Positions 39,227 through 48,607 of a stretch of 64,000 nt of DNA are shown in pieces (positions within the stretch are counted from its first letter, which is position 1; each line of letters opens with the position of its first letter). Origin of the DNA: Aerococcaceae bacterium DSM 111020 (GTDB taxonomy: Bacteria; Bacillota; Bacilli; Lactobacillales; Aerococcaceae); contig JACBXP010000009.1 of assembly GCA_015863185.1 (NCBI GenBank), positions 1-64,000 of the forward strand, in the 5' to 3' direction. A program made the position numbers and the translations under genes. The notes under the pieces were generated by a model. That model saw only the letters and a list, made by a program, of their open reading frames with translations, was not told the DNA's origin and made no database searches.

Positions 39227-40624
39227 CTATCTTATAAATTGATTCAATTGAATGATTTGGTCACAAAAATGTGCCACTAATTCTTCATCGTGGGTAATGA
39301 TAATTTGGATAACTCCTTTTTGAGCTAAGCATTTCATTTGATTTCCAAAAGCTTGCATATGATAGTAGTCCAGTCCAGATGTCGGTTCGTCATAAATAAT
39401 GATTGGTTTTTGTGATTGAATCGCAGAAGCGATGACCAATCGCTGTTTTTCCCCACCGGATAATGTCATGGGATGTTGTTCTTTTTTGTTGTTTAGTTTC
39501 ATGACTTTCAGTATGTCATCACTATCTGTAGCAATTGTATCTATGCCAAATTCAATCTCTTCTTGGACGGATTCAGTAAATAATTGATAATTGGTATCTT
39601 GCATGACCATAAAGGTCTTATTCATTAAATCGTGTGGAGTTTGCTGTTCTCCTTGCCACAGAATATTACCTGATAATGGCTTTAGGAGTCCAGCTAAAGT
39701 ATGAGACAAAGTTGTTTTACCTATTCCATTCTTGCCTAAGATACCCACGATTTTGCCTGATTGAAAAGAAAAATTCAACGGATCCATTAATGGAGCGTCA
39801 TAACCAATTGAAAGATTGTGGACGCTTAAGGGAGCACCTGATTGAAAGGTTGCCTGCGGTATGTTTTTAATTTTTTCTTTAATACGGGATAGATGGTGCG
39901 TTCTTAATCCCAATTCATGGAGTAAATCCACGTCTAACTGTTGGAATTCCTCATTCGACCATTCTTTTGAGATAGAACCATTTTCCAGTAAAAGATAGCG
40001 GTCTACAAAAGGTAATGACCATGCTAATCGGTGTTCCGTCAAGATAATTGTGTTTCCGGCTTCTTTCAGAATCTCAATCATTGCGGAAATTTTGTGTATG
40101 GCATTTTGGTCTAAATTAGCAGTGACTTCATCTAAAATAATAATTTTTGGGTGATGTACTAGAGTACTCAAAAAAGCGAGCTGTTGTTTTTCGCCACCAG
40201 ATAAGTTAAAAATGGAGCGGTTTAATAACGAATGGGCATTAAATTGATCAATCAGCTTGTCGATCCGATCATGTATTGTAACAGGAGAAATTCCTAAATT
40301 TTCACTCACTAAAGAGAGTTCATGATTGGTTTCCGTCGCAAAATGTTGAGTCTTTGGGTTTTGAAAGACACTCCCTGAAAGCGGGACTAAGTCATTGATT
40401 GAGACCGTTTTTTTATCTAGTCCCAAAATTTGAACTGATCCCGAAAGTTTTCCCTCAATATAATCAGGTATTACACCATTAATAATGCGAGTGATACTTG
40501 ATTTACCAGAACCGCTTTGACCACAAATTAAGACACATTCGCCTTCTTTGATATTCAAGGATAAATCTGTGAGAATGGCGGACTGATCTTGGAAAGATAG
40601 AGATACATTGTTAAAAGAAATCAT
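39227..40624 (-). CDS. ECF transporter energizing protein with two fused ATPase domains
   Basis: A 465-residue ABC ATPase with two complete nucleotide-binding domains in one chain, as in YkoD-type ECF systems. First domain: Walker A GQSGSGKSS, signature LSGGEKQQL, Walker B IIILDEVTANLD. Second: GKNGIGKTT, LSGGEKQRL and IIIYDEPTSGLD. It drives vitamin or metabolite uptake through the T and S subunits encoded upstream. Overlaps the T gene by 4 bases. Substrate is set by the S component. Confidence 0.93.
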   Translation of the reverse strand: MISFNNVSLSFQDQSAILTDLSLNIKEGECVLICGQSGSGKSSITRIINGVIPDYIEGKLSGSVQILGLDKKTVSINDLVPLSGSVFQNPKTQHFATETNHELSLVSENLGISPVTIHDRIDKLIDQFNAHSLLNRSIFNLSGGEKQQLAFLSTLVHHPKIIILDEVTANLDQNAIHKISAMIEILKEAGNTIILTEHRLAWSLPFVDRYLLLENGSISKEWSNEEFQQLDVDLLHELGLRTHHLSRIKEKIKNIPQATFQSGAPLSVHNLSIGYDAPLMDPLNFSFQSGKIVGILGKNGIGKTTLSHTLAGLLKPLSGNILWQGEQQTPHDLMNKTFMVMQDTNYQLFTESVQEEIEFGIDTIATDSDDILKVMKLNNKKEQHPMTLSGGEKQRLVIASAIQSQKPIIIYDEPTSGLDYYHMQAFGNQMKCLAQKGVIQIIITHDEELVAHFCDQIIQLNQFIR

Positions 40625-41319
40625 ATGAACTCCTTCATCATGAGCATAAGTAATGGTAATGAGATGGCAATTACAAATAACCCATCGTATATCGTGAAAG
40701 ATAGCGAAATAATTGATGTTTTATTGCGTTTTAGGTCAAATCCTTTAGTCAACGCTGCAATCGTTAAATCTTCACCAACATGCGTCGCATTCATCAGCAA
40801 TGGGATTAAAACATACTCAAACATCTTCATCGGATGCTTGAGCCATTGCCATGGGGAAGTGGCAATCCCTCGCATGCGGAGTGCACGAATAATTTGTTGA
40901 TAATCATGTTTAATCGTCGGAAAGAAACGAACCATGACCATTAATGGGATCGATATAAAAGTAGGGACATGCCACTGATGCATTAGGGCAGTCCATTCAG
41001 CCATTGAAGTTGTCTTAAAAAGGAAGTTCAAATAAGCAATAGCAGGCATCAAACTGCGAATGCCATTAGCAAAAAATGACAAAATAAAATAGATAAAAGG
41101 CTGATTTAATTTAGGTAATATAAAAATTAAGATGAACCATTGAACAATATAAAAGATGAGTAGTCGGGTTGCTGTTTGGTATTCTTGAAAAAGAAATAAG
41201 GCGCAAATAATCATGAGGAATGTTACAACTTGGTATACAATAGGCACATTAGAAGCACTAATGATTATGATGACAACAAGTGCCCATAATTTACTTCGCG
41301 GATCCAACCGGAATGTCAT
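40621..41319 (-). CDS. ECF transporter transmembrane (T) component
   Basis: A 232-residue CbiQ/EcfT-family membrane protein that couples the ATPases to the S subunit. Family features include FRLDPRSKLW at the N-terminus and coupling-helix motifs ARG-like: ALRMRGI (MVRFFPTIKHDYQQIIRALRM region) and LTIAALTKGFDL. Several hydrophobic helices. Overlaps neighbours on both sides by 4 bases, showing a tight operon. Confidence 0.9.
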   Translation of the reverse strand: MTFRLDPRSKLWALVVIIIISASNVPIVYQVVTFLMIICALFLFQEYQTATRLLIFYIVQWFILIFILPKLNQPFIYFILSFFANGIRSLMPAIAYLNFLFKTTSMAEWTALMHQWHVPTFISIPLMVMVRFFPTIKHDYQQIIRALRMRGIATSPWQWLKHPMKMFEYVLIPLLMNATHVGEDLTIAALTKGFDLKRNKTSIISLSFTIYDGLFVIAISLPLLMLMMKEFI

Positions 41320-41906
41320 TTGATGACGCCTGCCTTTTTAAAATGTTTATTTAACATCCGAAGTCCGAATAATCCCCCTAAAATTGCTGCGACAATCGTC
41401 CCAACAAATACAACCAGCCATGCATTTTCAAATAATAGGGAAAAGATGTGATTAATATAAGATTGATCTTTTCCTCTCACTAATAATTGGTCCACATATT
41501 CATCGGGATTAAATAAAAGTGGCAGAATCGGTCCAAAATTAGAAAAGCTAAAAACAATATAGCTAGCTAGTAAGCCTCCGCGATGTTTATATTTGAATAA
41601 ATAAGCAATCACGTCTGCCAGTAATCCAAATCCAACGGCAGGTAGTAATGCTGAAGGGAATAGTCCTGAAAAGAAGAAAAAGAGTCCCATAATGAGAGCT
41701 AAAAAAGTAATGGCTCCGAATTGTTGGATTTTAACAGCTGTTAGCATATAGATGGTTCCCGATAATAATGCAGCAATGACAGGAATGTAAAGAAATGAAT
41801 AGCCAGGAAAAATAAGAATACAAATAAGACCTGAAATTCCTACCATAATAAAATACAATGCCGCAAAAATACCTAATTGAATTAAATCTTTAATTTTATA
41901 CTTCAT
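41316..41906 (-). CDS. ECF transporter substrate-binding (S) component, Trep_Strep type
   Basis: A 196-residue protein with about five or six membrane helices, resembling the Trep_Strep (MptD-like) group of putative S components: LGIFAALYFIMVGISGLI, FPSALLPAVGFGLLADVIAY and AAILGGLFGLRMLNKHFKKA. Substrate of this group is not known. AAAGGGG precedes ATG 41906 on the minus strand and a TATAAT lies about 30 bases upstream. First gene of the S-T-A operon. Confidence 0.82.
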   Translation of the reverse strand: MKYKIKDLIQLGIFAALYFIMVGISGLICILIFPGYSFLYIPVIAALLSGTIYMLTAVKIQQFGAITFLALIMGLFFFFSGLFPSALLPAVGFGLLADVIAYLFKYKHRGGLLASYIVFSFSNFGPILPLLFNPDEYVDQLLVRGKDQSYINHIFSLLFENAWLVVFVGTIVAAILGGLFGLRMLNKHFKKAGVIK

Positions 41907-41981
41907 AAAATGCCCCTTTCAAGAAATATATTATAACAAAAAAGTGAGTAAATACCATTATAGTATGTAATTTTGACCAAC

Positions 41982-42015
41982 AAAAAAGACACCTCTTTTT
42001 TTAGAGTGTGTCTTT
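41982..42015 (-). terminator. Terminator of the hemolysin III gene
   Basis: On the minus strand AAAGACACACTCT pairs with AGAGGTGTCTTT around an A-rich loop and is followed by TTTTTTG. Confidence 0.8.
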
Positions 42016-42025
42016 ATGATAATTG

Positions 42026-42706
42026 TTAAACATAAAGGTAAATCGATAAGAAAATTCCGAGGGCGCCTAACATGACAAAGAAATGCCAAATCACATGAAA
42101 ATAAGCAATTTGTTGATCATAACGATAAAAAATCGTTCCAACGGAGTAAGAAATCCCCCCAAACAACAACCAACCTATTGCTTGCCAGGGTAGGGTATGA
42201 ATGAAACTGGGGATCATAACAACGCCTGCCCAACCCATTAACAAGTAAATCCAAGTGGAATATTTTTTAATCCATTTCGCATTCATTGCTTTGGCGACAA
42301 TGCCAATAAAAGCAAGAGACCACTCGAATAACATCAGTGCCCATCCTTGCCAACCACCTAATATAATTAACGCGTAAGGTGTATATGATCCAGCAATTAA
42401 TAAATAGATACTGGCATGGTCAAAAAATTGAAAGATAGGTTTGACCGCAGTAAAATACAGTGCGTGATAGAGAGTAGAATTAAAAAACATGATGCACATT
42501 GAGGAACCGAAAATTCCATAGGCAATGAGATGTAACCATGACTGATAATCTAACCCTTTTTGAATTAATAATTGCGTCGCAAAAATGGACAATAATAATC
42601 CAATGCCATGAGAAACACTATTAAAGACTTGTTGTGTCACTCGGTAGGATAATGAATTTAAAATGGTCGGGTTAGTAAAAATTGATTGCTTTTTTTGAAT
42701 TTCCAT
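42026..42706 (-). CDS. Hemolysin III family (PAQR-type) membrane protein
   Basis: A 226-residue seven-helix protein of the HlyIII/YplQ family. Motifs: NSVSHGIGLL near the N-terminus, FFNSTLYHAL with the FDHASIYLLIAGSYTPY stretch, and HVIWHFFVMLGA at the C-terminus; the Ser/His/Asp residues form the putative metal site of the PAQR fold. Despite the name, a role in membrane homeostasis is more likely than cytolysis. AGGAGGGAT precedes ATG 42706. Monocistronic. Confidence 0.92.
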   Translation of the reverse strand: MEIQKKQSIFTNPTILNSLSYRVTQQVFNSVSHGIGLLLSIFATQLLIQKGLDYQSWLHLIAYGIFGSSMCIMFFNSTLYHALYFTAVKPIFQFFDHASIYLLIAGSYTPYALIILGGWQGWALMLFEWSLAFIGIVAKAMNAKWIKKYSTWIYLLMGWAGVVMIPSFIHTLPWQAIGWLLFGGISYSVGTIFYRYDQQIAYFHVIWHFFVMLGALGIFLSIYLYV

Positions 42707-42876
42707 TGTATCCCTCCTCTTGAAAACATTATAACATAGGAATTTTGGTGCTTACTCTATTATACACACAATGGATTATTTAATCTACACTAAGTTGCAC
42801 ATTTGTGTCGATTTATTGTACAGATAAAAAAATAAATGAAAGCTATTCGAACTACTATAAATTTGTTGGCACATTA

Positions 42877-42885
42877 TGTTATAAT
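42877..42885 (+). promoter_or_regulatory. Extended -10 promoter of the PHP phosphatase gene
   Basis: TGT (42877-42879) directly before TATAAT (42880-42885); no good -35 is visible. The start codon is about 27 bases on. Confidence 0.55.
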
Positions 42886-42911
42886 ACCATTATATTGATT
42901 AGGAGGTCATT

Positions 42912-43637
42912 ATGTACGATATTCATGCACATTTTTTAGTGGGAATTGATGATGGCCCAGCGACAATCGAAGATGCGATTGAATTGGCAGACGCTGCTGT
43001 TCAAGAAGGCATTACACATGTCATTGTCACTCCTCATCATCATAATGGGATGTGGCAAAATCATAAAGAACAAGTAATGGAGAAATTTGACCAATTTTCT
43101 CAAGCATTATCAGATGTTGGCAATCCATTGGTTTTGCGTCCAAGTCAGGAAATTCAAATACAATCTTATTTTTTCGACGAATTTAATGATGGGCAATATC
43201 TGTCATTAGATGATTCTGGAAAGTACTATTTGATTGAGTTTCCATGGCGAAGTTATCCTGATTATAGTGAGCCATATTTACAACAATTAGTAGATCAAGG
43301 TATCACACCTATTATCGCCCATCCTGAAAGACAGCGCGCATTTTCTGAACATCCAGAAAGACTTGAACGTTTAATTGACATGGGATGTATTGCTCAAGTC
43401 ACAGCGACTTCTTTAGTCGAACCAACCCATCAGCGTGCTTTAGATGCCAGTTATCAAATGATTAGAGATGGGTTGATTGATGTGATTGCCTCTGACGCAC
43501 ATCATGTCATTGAACGACCGCATAATTTAAATTTAGCCTATGATAAAATTGAACAAACGTTCGGTGAAGACACGGTCAAACGTTTTAAATTGAATGCCAA
43601 AGCAATATTTGAAGGAACAAAAATTATTAAGGAGTGA
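42912..43637 (+). CDS. CpsB/YwqE-type PHP-domain protein tyrosine phosphatase
   Basis: A 241-residue PHP phosphatase of the CpsB/CapC/YwqE family. Metal-binding motifs: DIHAHFLVGIDDGP, TPHHHNG, the Glu in PSQEIQIQ, AHPERQRAF and SDAHH. In capsule loci these enzymes act on the BY-kinase CpsD, but no kinase, CpsA/C or sugar transferase is nearby, so its partner here is unknown. AGGAGG lies before ATG 42912. A 54-residue ORF follows directly. Confidence 0.92.
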   Translation: MYDIHAHFLVGIDDGPATIEDAIELADAAVQEGITHVIVTPHHHNGMWQNHKEQVMEKFDQFSQALSDVGNPLVLRPSQEIQIQSYFFDEFNDGQYLSLDDSGKYYLIEFPWRSYPDYSEPYLQQLVDQGITPIIAHPERQRAFSEHPERLERLIDMGCIAQVTATSLVEPTHQRALDASYQMIRDGLIDVIASDAHHVIERPHNLNLAYDKIEQTFGEDTVKRFKLNAKAIFEGTKIIKE

Positions 43638-43642
43638 TGATG

Positions 43643-43807
43643 ATGAAATATTCAGAAAATCCAATGCTATATGTGACACTTTTATCGCCAATCGTGGGAT
43701 TTGCAACTAAAAGAATGTCAAAACGAGATGCTCGAGCAATAAATTTTGCTTTCACATTATTTAGTTTCTACTCAGCATTGAAATCTAGACAGAAGAAAAT
43801 TTCATAA
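43643..43807 (+). CDS. Small 54-residue protein, unknown
   Basis: Encodes MKYSENPMLYVTLLSPIVG then FATKRMSKRDARAINFAFTL and a basic C-terminus ending RQKKIS. Two moderately hydrophobic helices flank a basic middle, which suggests a membrane-associated peptide. ATG 43643 is the third of three successive ATGs; AAGGAG at 43629-43634, within the end of the PHP gene, is 8 bases away. A terminator follows at 43814. No family recognised. It may be a real satellite of the phosphatase gene. Confidence 0.6.
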   Translation: MKYSENPMLYVTLLSPIVGFATKRMSKRDARAINFAFTLFSFYSALKSRQKKIS

Positions 43808-43813
43808 TCAAAA

Positions 43814-43845
43814 GACCTCTCAACAATGGTTGAGGGGTCATTTAT
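43814..43845 (+). terminator. Terminator after the small ORF
   Basis: GACCTCTCAAC (43814-43824), loop AATG, GTTGAGGGGTC (43829-43839), then ATTTAT. Confidence 0.78.
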
Positions 43846-43870
43846 ATTGTATATAAGATAGGAGAGTTAT

Positions 43871-44629
43871 ATGAAAAAACTAATGACGCTTTGTCTAACT
43901 CTAATCATGATGCCAATGTTTACTGAAATATCGGTATCTGCTTTTAATTTACCAGACATCGAGATGATTAAAACGTTAAATCCGGACTTGAATATCGATA
44001 AAGTAATCGATGAAATACCAAAGGACGCATCATTAAAAGATCCCAATTTAGTGTTGGTGAATCGTGAAAATCCCATTGACTCTTCCCTAGATGTGCCCTT
44101 GACTTATACTGAAAATGATATTCCTTATCATCAAGAGATAGAAGAAGCAGTGCTAGATTTATTTACAGCAGCCCTAGATGCTGACCATCATTTATATGCG
44201 GTATCCGGATACCGAACGGTCGATCAACAAGCAGCAAATTTTGATGCCCGGATGAATCTTTATTTGGCTGATGGTTATGATGAGGAGACGGCTTATTATA
44301 TGACTGATTTATTCGTCGCTCCAGCAGAAGCGAGTGAACATTCAACAGGACTCGCTTTGGATTTATTAGGTACTGATTGGGATCAATATGGTGGAGATTT
44401 ACATCAAGCGTATAAAGATTATCCATCGGCGATTTGGATGGCAGAACATGCAGCTGATTATGGATTCATTATTCGATATTTAGATGGTAAGCAGGAAATT
44501 ACCCAATATGAATACGAACCGTGGCATTTACGATATGTAAGGGTGGAACATGCACAAATAATGATGAAACATAATTTAGTTTTAGAAGAATACCTTACTT
44601 TGATTCAGCATAGAGATGACAATGAATGA
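43871..44629 (+). CDS. Secreted D-alanyl-D-alanine carboxypeptidase, M15B/VanY type
   Basis: A 252-residue exported peptidase with a cleavable-looking signal (MKKLMTLCLTLIMMPMFTEI). The M15 catalytic core shows SGYRTVDQQ, SEHSTGLALDLL (zinc His and Asp) and EPWHLRYV (third zinc ligand His). It should trim D-Ala from peptidoglycan stem peptides. No vanR/vanS or resistance genes are near, so it is a housekeeping cell-wall enzyme. GGAGAG precedes ATG 43871. Confidence 0.92.
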   Translation: MKKLMTLCLTLIMMPMFTEISVSAFNLPDIEMIKTLNPDLNIDKVIDEIPKDASLKDPNLVLVNRENPIDSSLDVPLTYTENDIPYHQEIEEAVLDLFTAALDADHHLYAVSGYRTVDQQAANFDARMNLYLADGYDEETAYYMTDLFVAPAEASEHSTGLALDLLGTDWDQYGGDLHQAYKDYPSAIWMAEHAADYGFIIRYLDGKQEITQYEYEPWHLRYVRVEHAQIMMKHNLVLEEYLTLIQHRDDNE

Positions 44630-44656
44630 TAAATGAGTGCAATGAGGTGATAGCGA

Positions 44657-46168
44657 GTGAATAAAGGATTCGATAATGATATCTATTTAAAAGAACAATC
44701 CACACATATTCTCGAAAGAGTTCAAGATAAAGATAAACTCTATCTGGAATTTGGTGGCAAATTGATTGGTGATAAACACGCTAAGCGCGTGTTACCGGGG
44801 TTTGATGAAGATGCTAAATTAAAATTACTCACAAGAATAAAAGACCAAGCAGAAGTCATTATATGTGTGTATGCTGGAGATATTGAGCAGAATAAATTAC
44901 GTGGTGACTATGGAATCACTTATGATCAGGAAGTATTGCGTTTAATTGATGAATACCGGGAACGAGATATTTTGGTCAATAGTGTTTTATTAACACGTTA
45001 TAGCGAACAAAACACAAATGCTAAATATTTTAAAAACAATTTAGAGCAACGTGGTATAAAAGTGTACACGCATGAAGCTATAAAAGGATATCCATTAGAA
45101 TTGGATGTGTTATTATCTGAAGATGGCTTTGAAAAAAATTCGTTTATTGAAACGAACAGACAAATAGTTATCGTGACCGGGCCTGGAGCTGGTTCTGGAA
45201 AATTAGCAACCTGTCTCAGTCAGCTTTACCATGAACATCAGCGTGGAATGAAAGCTAGTTATGCTAAATTTGAAACGTTCCCAGTTTGGAATCTTCCTTT
45301 AAAACATCCTGTAAATATCGCCTATGAAGCTGCTACGATTGATTTAAATGATTCTAACGTGATTGACAACTATCATTATGAAGCTTATGGCGAAGTGGCA
45401 GTAAATTATAATCGTGATGTTCAGATGTTTCCTGTTGTGCGTAGAATTTTGCAAAATATTACGGGAGAGAAGTCACCTTATCAATCGCCAACGGATATGG
45501 GTGTAAATTGTATTAAGAGCGGAATTATTGATGATGATATTATTCAACATGCTGCTCAACAAGAAATTATCCGTCGCTTCTTCCAAGTAGAGACGGATTA
45601 TAAAAAAGGGATCGCCACCGATTTAGAACGTTCTAATATGCACTTGATAATGGAAGAAAGTGAATTAAAGCCTGAAGACCGAATCCCTGTATTGCATGCT
45701 AGAAATTATCAGGCAATTTTACAAGAGCGGTATGATAAGGATGATTCCCAAGCAGTTATAGCCCTTCAATTACCGAATGAGCAAATTGTAACGGGTCGTC
45801 AGACGGAATTGATGGATGCTCCTAGTGCTGTTATTATGAATGCGTTAAAAGAATTAGCTGGGATTAATGATCAAATTGACTTATTAGCTCCAATGATTCT
45901 GGAAACAATTCAACAATTGAAATTAGATGCTCTGGGAAGTAAATACCCAACACTTACTTTAAATGAATTATTAATCGCTCTTGCCATCTCAGCGGTCACG
46001 AATCCGACTGCTAAGCTAGCTTATGACCAATTAGAAAATTTACAGGCTTGCCAAGCGCATTCGACAGTTATTCTCTCTAATGACAATGAAAGAAATCTGA
46101 AACGTTTAGGAATCGAAATAACTTGTGATCCTATTTATTTTGGCAATCGCTTATCATCGTTCAATTAA
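44657..46168 (+). CDS. DUF1846 (UPF0371) family protein
   Basis: A 503-residue protein of the DUF1846 family, well conserved in Firmicutes: MNKGFDNDIYLKEQSTHIL, FGGKLIGDKHAKRVLPGF, VTGPGAGSGKLATCLSQLY and PVWNLPLKHPVN. VTGPGAGSGK resembles a nucleotide-binding loop, but activity is unproven. Start GTG 44657 has GAGGTGA upstream. 27 bases after the VanY-type gene, so possibly co-transcribed. Confidence 0.9.
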   Translation: MNKGFDNDIYLKEQSTHILERVQDKDKLYLEFGGKLIGDKHAKRVLPGFDEDAKLKLLTRIKDQAEVIICVYAGDIEQNKLRGDYGITYDQEVLRLIDEYRERDILVNSVLLTRYSEQNTNAKYFKNNLEQRGIKVYTHEAIKGYPLELDVLLSEDGFEKNSFIETNRQIVIVTGPGAGSGKLATCLSQLYHEHQRGMKASYAKFETFPVWNLPLKHPVNIAYEAATIDLNDSNVIDNYHYEAYGEVAVNYNRDVQMFPVVRRILQNITGEKSPYQSPTDMGVNCIKSGIIDDDIIQHAAQQEIIRRFFQVETDYKKGIATDLERSNMHLIMEESELKPEDRIPVLHARNYQAILQERYDKDDSQAVIALQLPNEQIVTGRQTELMDAPSAVIMNALKELAGINDQIDLLAPMILETIQQLKLDALGSKYPTLTLNELLIALAISAVTNPTAKLAYDQLENLQACQAHSTVILSNDNERNLKRLGIEITCDPIYFGNRLSSFN

Positions 46169-46272
46169 ATGGAGAGTTATATTCTCATTTTAATTAAATT
46201 TATAATCGTTCTATTTACATTAGGAGAGTAAGTTAGAATATGATAAAATATAATAAAGGAAGGGGCGATAAA

Positions 46273-46701
46273 ATGGAAGTGGCAGAAATAATGGAGATTT
46301 TGGAAGATAAAATGGGCGCGGTTGTAATTTCTTCAGTAGATCATGAGGGAAAACCCCATGCACGATACATTAACGTTGGAGTTGCAAATAATGAAGGAAT
46401 TTTCTTTATGACGAGTCCAAAAACAAATTTCTATCAACAATTAGAAGCGAACCCCGTCGTGGCACTTGTCGGTTTAAATAAAGAAGATTATCTTATTCAA
46501 GTGATTCGAATCGAGGGAAAGGTTCGAAAAATCGGAAAAGATAAACTCTCTGATGTATTAGAAGGTAATCCATATGTTGATATGGTATATCCTGATACAG
46601 AGGATAAAGCGAATGTTCAAGTATTTCAACTGTATGAAGGAGAGGGCTTCTATCATAGTTTAACGCAAGGACATCGTTATGTTTTCTCTATCGGGAAATA
46701 A
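46273..46701 (+). CDS. Pyridoxamine 5'-phosphate oxidase-like FMN-binding protein
   Basis: A 142-residue split-barrel flavin-binding protein (PNPOx-like): GAVVISSVDHEGKPHARYIN, IFFMTSPKTNFYQQLEANP and VIRIEGKVRKI. It is shorter than PdxH and lacks its C-terminal part, so a generic FMN/F420-type oxidoreductase or stress protein is likelier than PLP synthesis. ATG 46273 has AAAGGAAGGGG upstream and is preferred over ATG 46240, which falls next to a TATAAT (46249-46254). Confidence 0.8.
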   Translation: MEVAEIMEILEDKMGAVVISSVDHEGKPHARYINVGVANNEGIFFMTSPKTNFYQQLEANPVVALVGLNKEDYLIQVIRIEGKVRKIGKDKLSDVLEGNPYVDMVYPDTEDKANVQVFQLYEGEGFYHSLTQGHRYVFSIGK

Positions 46702-46716
46702 TAATACCTTAGAAGG

Positions 46717-46743
46717 ACGCCGACCTTTGGGTCGGTGTTTTAT
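46717..46743 (+). terminator. Terminator after the FMN-binding protein gene
   Basis: ACGCCGACC (46717-46725) pairs with GGTCGGTGT (46730-46738), followed by TTTTATG. Confidence 0.78.
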
Positions 46744-46834
46744 GTTTTAAATAGATAAGAAATACGATATACGTGCAATGATGACGAAAAAGCATTAGAA
46801 TTATAATGATAGATATTAAGAAAGGATGAATGCC

Positions 46835-48607
46835 TTGTTTGCAATTTTTAAAAAACTAGGATGGTTTTTTAAGTTACGTTGGAAAACATATTCTCTTGCA
46901 ATAGGAGGATTAATAGCCTGTTCTATTTTATCTGCTATTATTCCTTTACTCATAGGACAAGTAGTTGATTTAATGGCACAAGGAAATATCACTTGGCCAA
47001 GTTTAAGAAAATACACATTGATATTATTGATTATTGGTATTGTTATGTATGGTTTACGTTATATGTGGCGTACAACATTATTTTCGAATTCCACATTATT
47101 GGAATCCATGATGCGGAATCGCTTATTTGATCATTTCACAAAAATGGACCAACAATTTTATAATGAATACCGTACGGGAGATCTGATGGCTCATGCAACG
47201 AATGATTTAGCAGCATTACGATTTGTTGCGGGTGGGGGAATCTTGACATTAACGGATTCCATATCGATAACTTTGGTAACTCTTTTGAGTATGTTTGTCT
47301 TAATAGATTGGAAATTGACATTATTTACCATTATACCTTTTCCATTATTAGTTTTTGTCGCACGATATTTAGGTAAATGGATGAATAAATATTTCAGAAA
47401 GTCTTTGACAGCATTTTCGAGCATGAATGATCGGGTTCAGGAAAGTGTCGCCGGTATGCAAGTCATTAAAGCATTTGGTGAGGAAGAAGATGATTATGAA
47501 GATTTTGTTTCAGAGACAGATAATGTAGTTGAAGCGAACCGCCAAGTAAATTTAGTGAATTCAGCTTATTCTCCGATTATTGAAACCATTACAGGATTAA
47601 CTTATGTGCTAACCATTTTCTTTGGGACGTACTATATTTCTCAAGGAAGGATTACGATTGGAAATTTAGTGGCTTATTTTTCTTATTTAGGAAATTTAAC
47701 CTGGCCACTTTTAGCAGCAGGACGATTGATGAATACGATGGAACGAGGAAATGTGGCGTATGATCGAATCGATACGATGTTAAGTCATACCGCAACCGTT
47801 CAATCTCCTGAATCAGGAATTGATAGCTTACCATTTAATCATATTGAGGTTGGTATTGATTCATTTACTTATCCTGGAGCATCTAGCCCCGCACTACAAG
47901 ATATACATTTTGAAGCAAATGAAGGTGAGACGATAGGAATTGTCGGTAAGACGGGTTCTGGTAAAACGACGCTCTTTAATTTGTTATTACGTCATTATGA
48001 TGTCACAGAAGGCACGATAAAATATGATGGAGTAGAAATTGACCAAATTGATTTGGATTATCTACATGAACATGTGGGTTATATACCGCAAACAAATTTA
48101 TTATTTTCTACGACAATCAGAGATAATGTGCGTTTCGGCCGACCTGAATTGACAGCTGAAGAAGTGGAAAGATATACACAATTATCAGATATACATGAAG
48201 ATATTCTAGAATTTACTGAAGGTTATGACACAGAAGCTGGAGAAAGAGGTGTGTCATTATCCGGAGGGCAAAAACAACGGATTTCAATTGCGCGAACCAT
48301 GGCAGTGCAACCGGATATTCTCTTTATGGATGATGCGATGTCAGCTGTGGATGCTAAAACAGAAAATACGATTCTTGAAAATTTCAAGATTCAAAATCAA
48401 ATTGGTATCACAATTATTGCGACGCACCGTATCTCTTCAATTATTCATGCTGATAAGATTTTTGTTTTAGAGGACGGTAAGATTGCGGAAGCAGGAAATC
48501 ATGAAGAATTGGTAAATGCTGGTAAATGGTACGCTAATATGTATCACCAACAACAGCTAGAACAAAAAATCACGGAAGGGGGAGATGAATTTGAGTCAGC
48601 AAAATAA
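46835..48607 (+). CDS. Heterodimeric ABC multidrug exporter, BmrC-like subunit
   Basis: A 590-residue half-transporter with six membrane helices and an ATPase. Walker A GKTGSGKTT, signature LSGGQKQRISIARTMA, Walker B ILFMDDAMSAVDAK: the usual catalytic Glu is Asp, the mark of the degenerate-site subunit of heterodimers such as BmrCD. I prefer TTG 46835 as start: AAAGG at 46821-46825 abuts ATG 46826 but is 9 bases from the TTG, and MFAIFKKLGWFF fits the family. Pairs with the next gene, overlapping it by 17 bases. Confidence 0.9.
   Translation: MFAIFKKLGWFFKLRWKTYSLAIGGLIACSILSAIIPLLIGQVVDLMAQGNITWPSLRKYTLILLIIGIVMYGLRYMWRTTLFSNSTLLESMMRNRLFDHFTKMDQQFYNEYRTGDLMAHATNDLAALRFVAGGGILTLTDSISITLVTLLSMFVLIDWKLTLFTIIPFPLLVFVARYLGKWMNKYFRKSLTAFSSMNDRVQESVAGMQVIKAFGEEEDDYEDFVSETDNVVEANRQVNLVNSAYSPIIETITGLTYVLTIFFGTYYISQGRITIGNLVAYFSYLGNLTWPLLAAGRLMNTMERGNVAYDRIDTMLSHTATVQSPESGIDSLPFNHIEVGIDSFTYPGASSPALQDIHFEANEGETIGIVGKTGSGKTTLFNLLLRHYDVTEGTIKYDGVEIDQIDLDYLHEHVGYIPQTNLLFSTTIRDNVRFGRPELTAEEVERYTQLSDIHEDILEFTEGYDTEAGERGVSLSGGQKQRISIARTMAVQPDILFMDDAMSAVDAKTENTILENFKIQNQIGITIIATHRISSIIHADKIFVLEDGKIAEAGNHEELVNAGKWYANMYHQQQLEQKITEGGDEFESAK

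Noticed and set aside
42912-43637. Capsule biosynthesis locus suggested by the CpsB-type phosphatase
   Set aside because: None of the neighbouring genes encodes a BY-kinase, LytR-type protein, flippase or glycosyltransferase.
43871-44629. VanY as part of a glycopeptide-resistance cluster
   Set aside because: No vanH/A/X or two-component genes are present; a chromosomal wall-trimming carboxypeptidase explains it.
46773-46796. Very short ORF before the ABC exporter pair, considered as a BmrB-like attenuation peptide
   Set aside because: Only about six codons, no ribosome site, and no terminator/anti-terminator pair visible; Bacillus BmrB is much longer.
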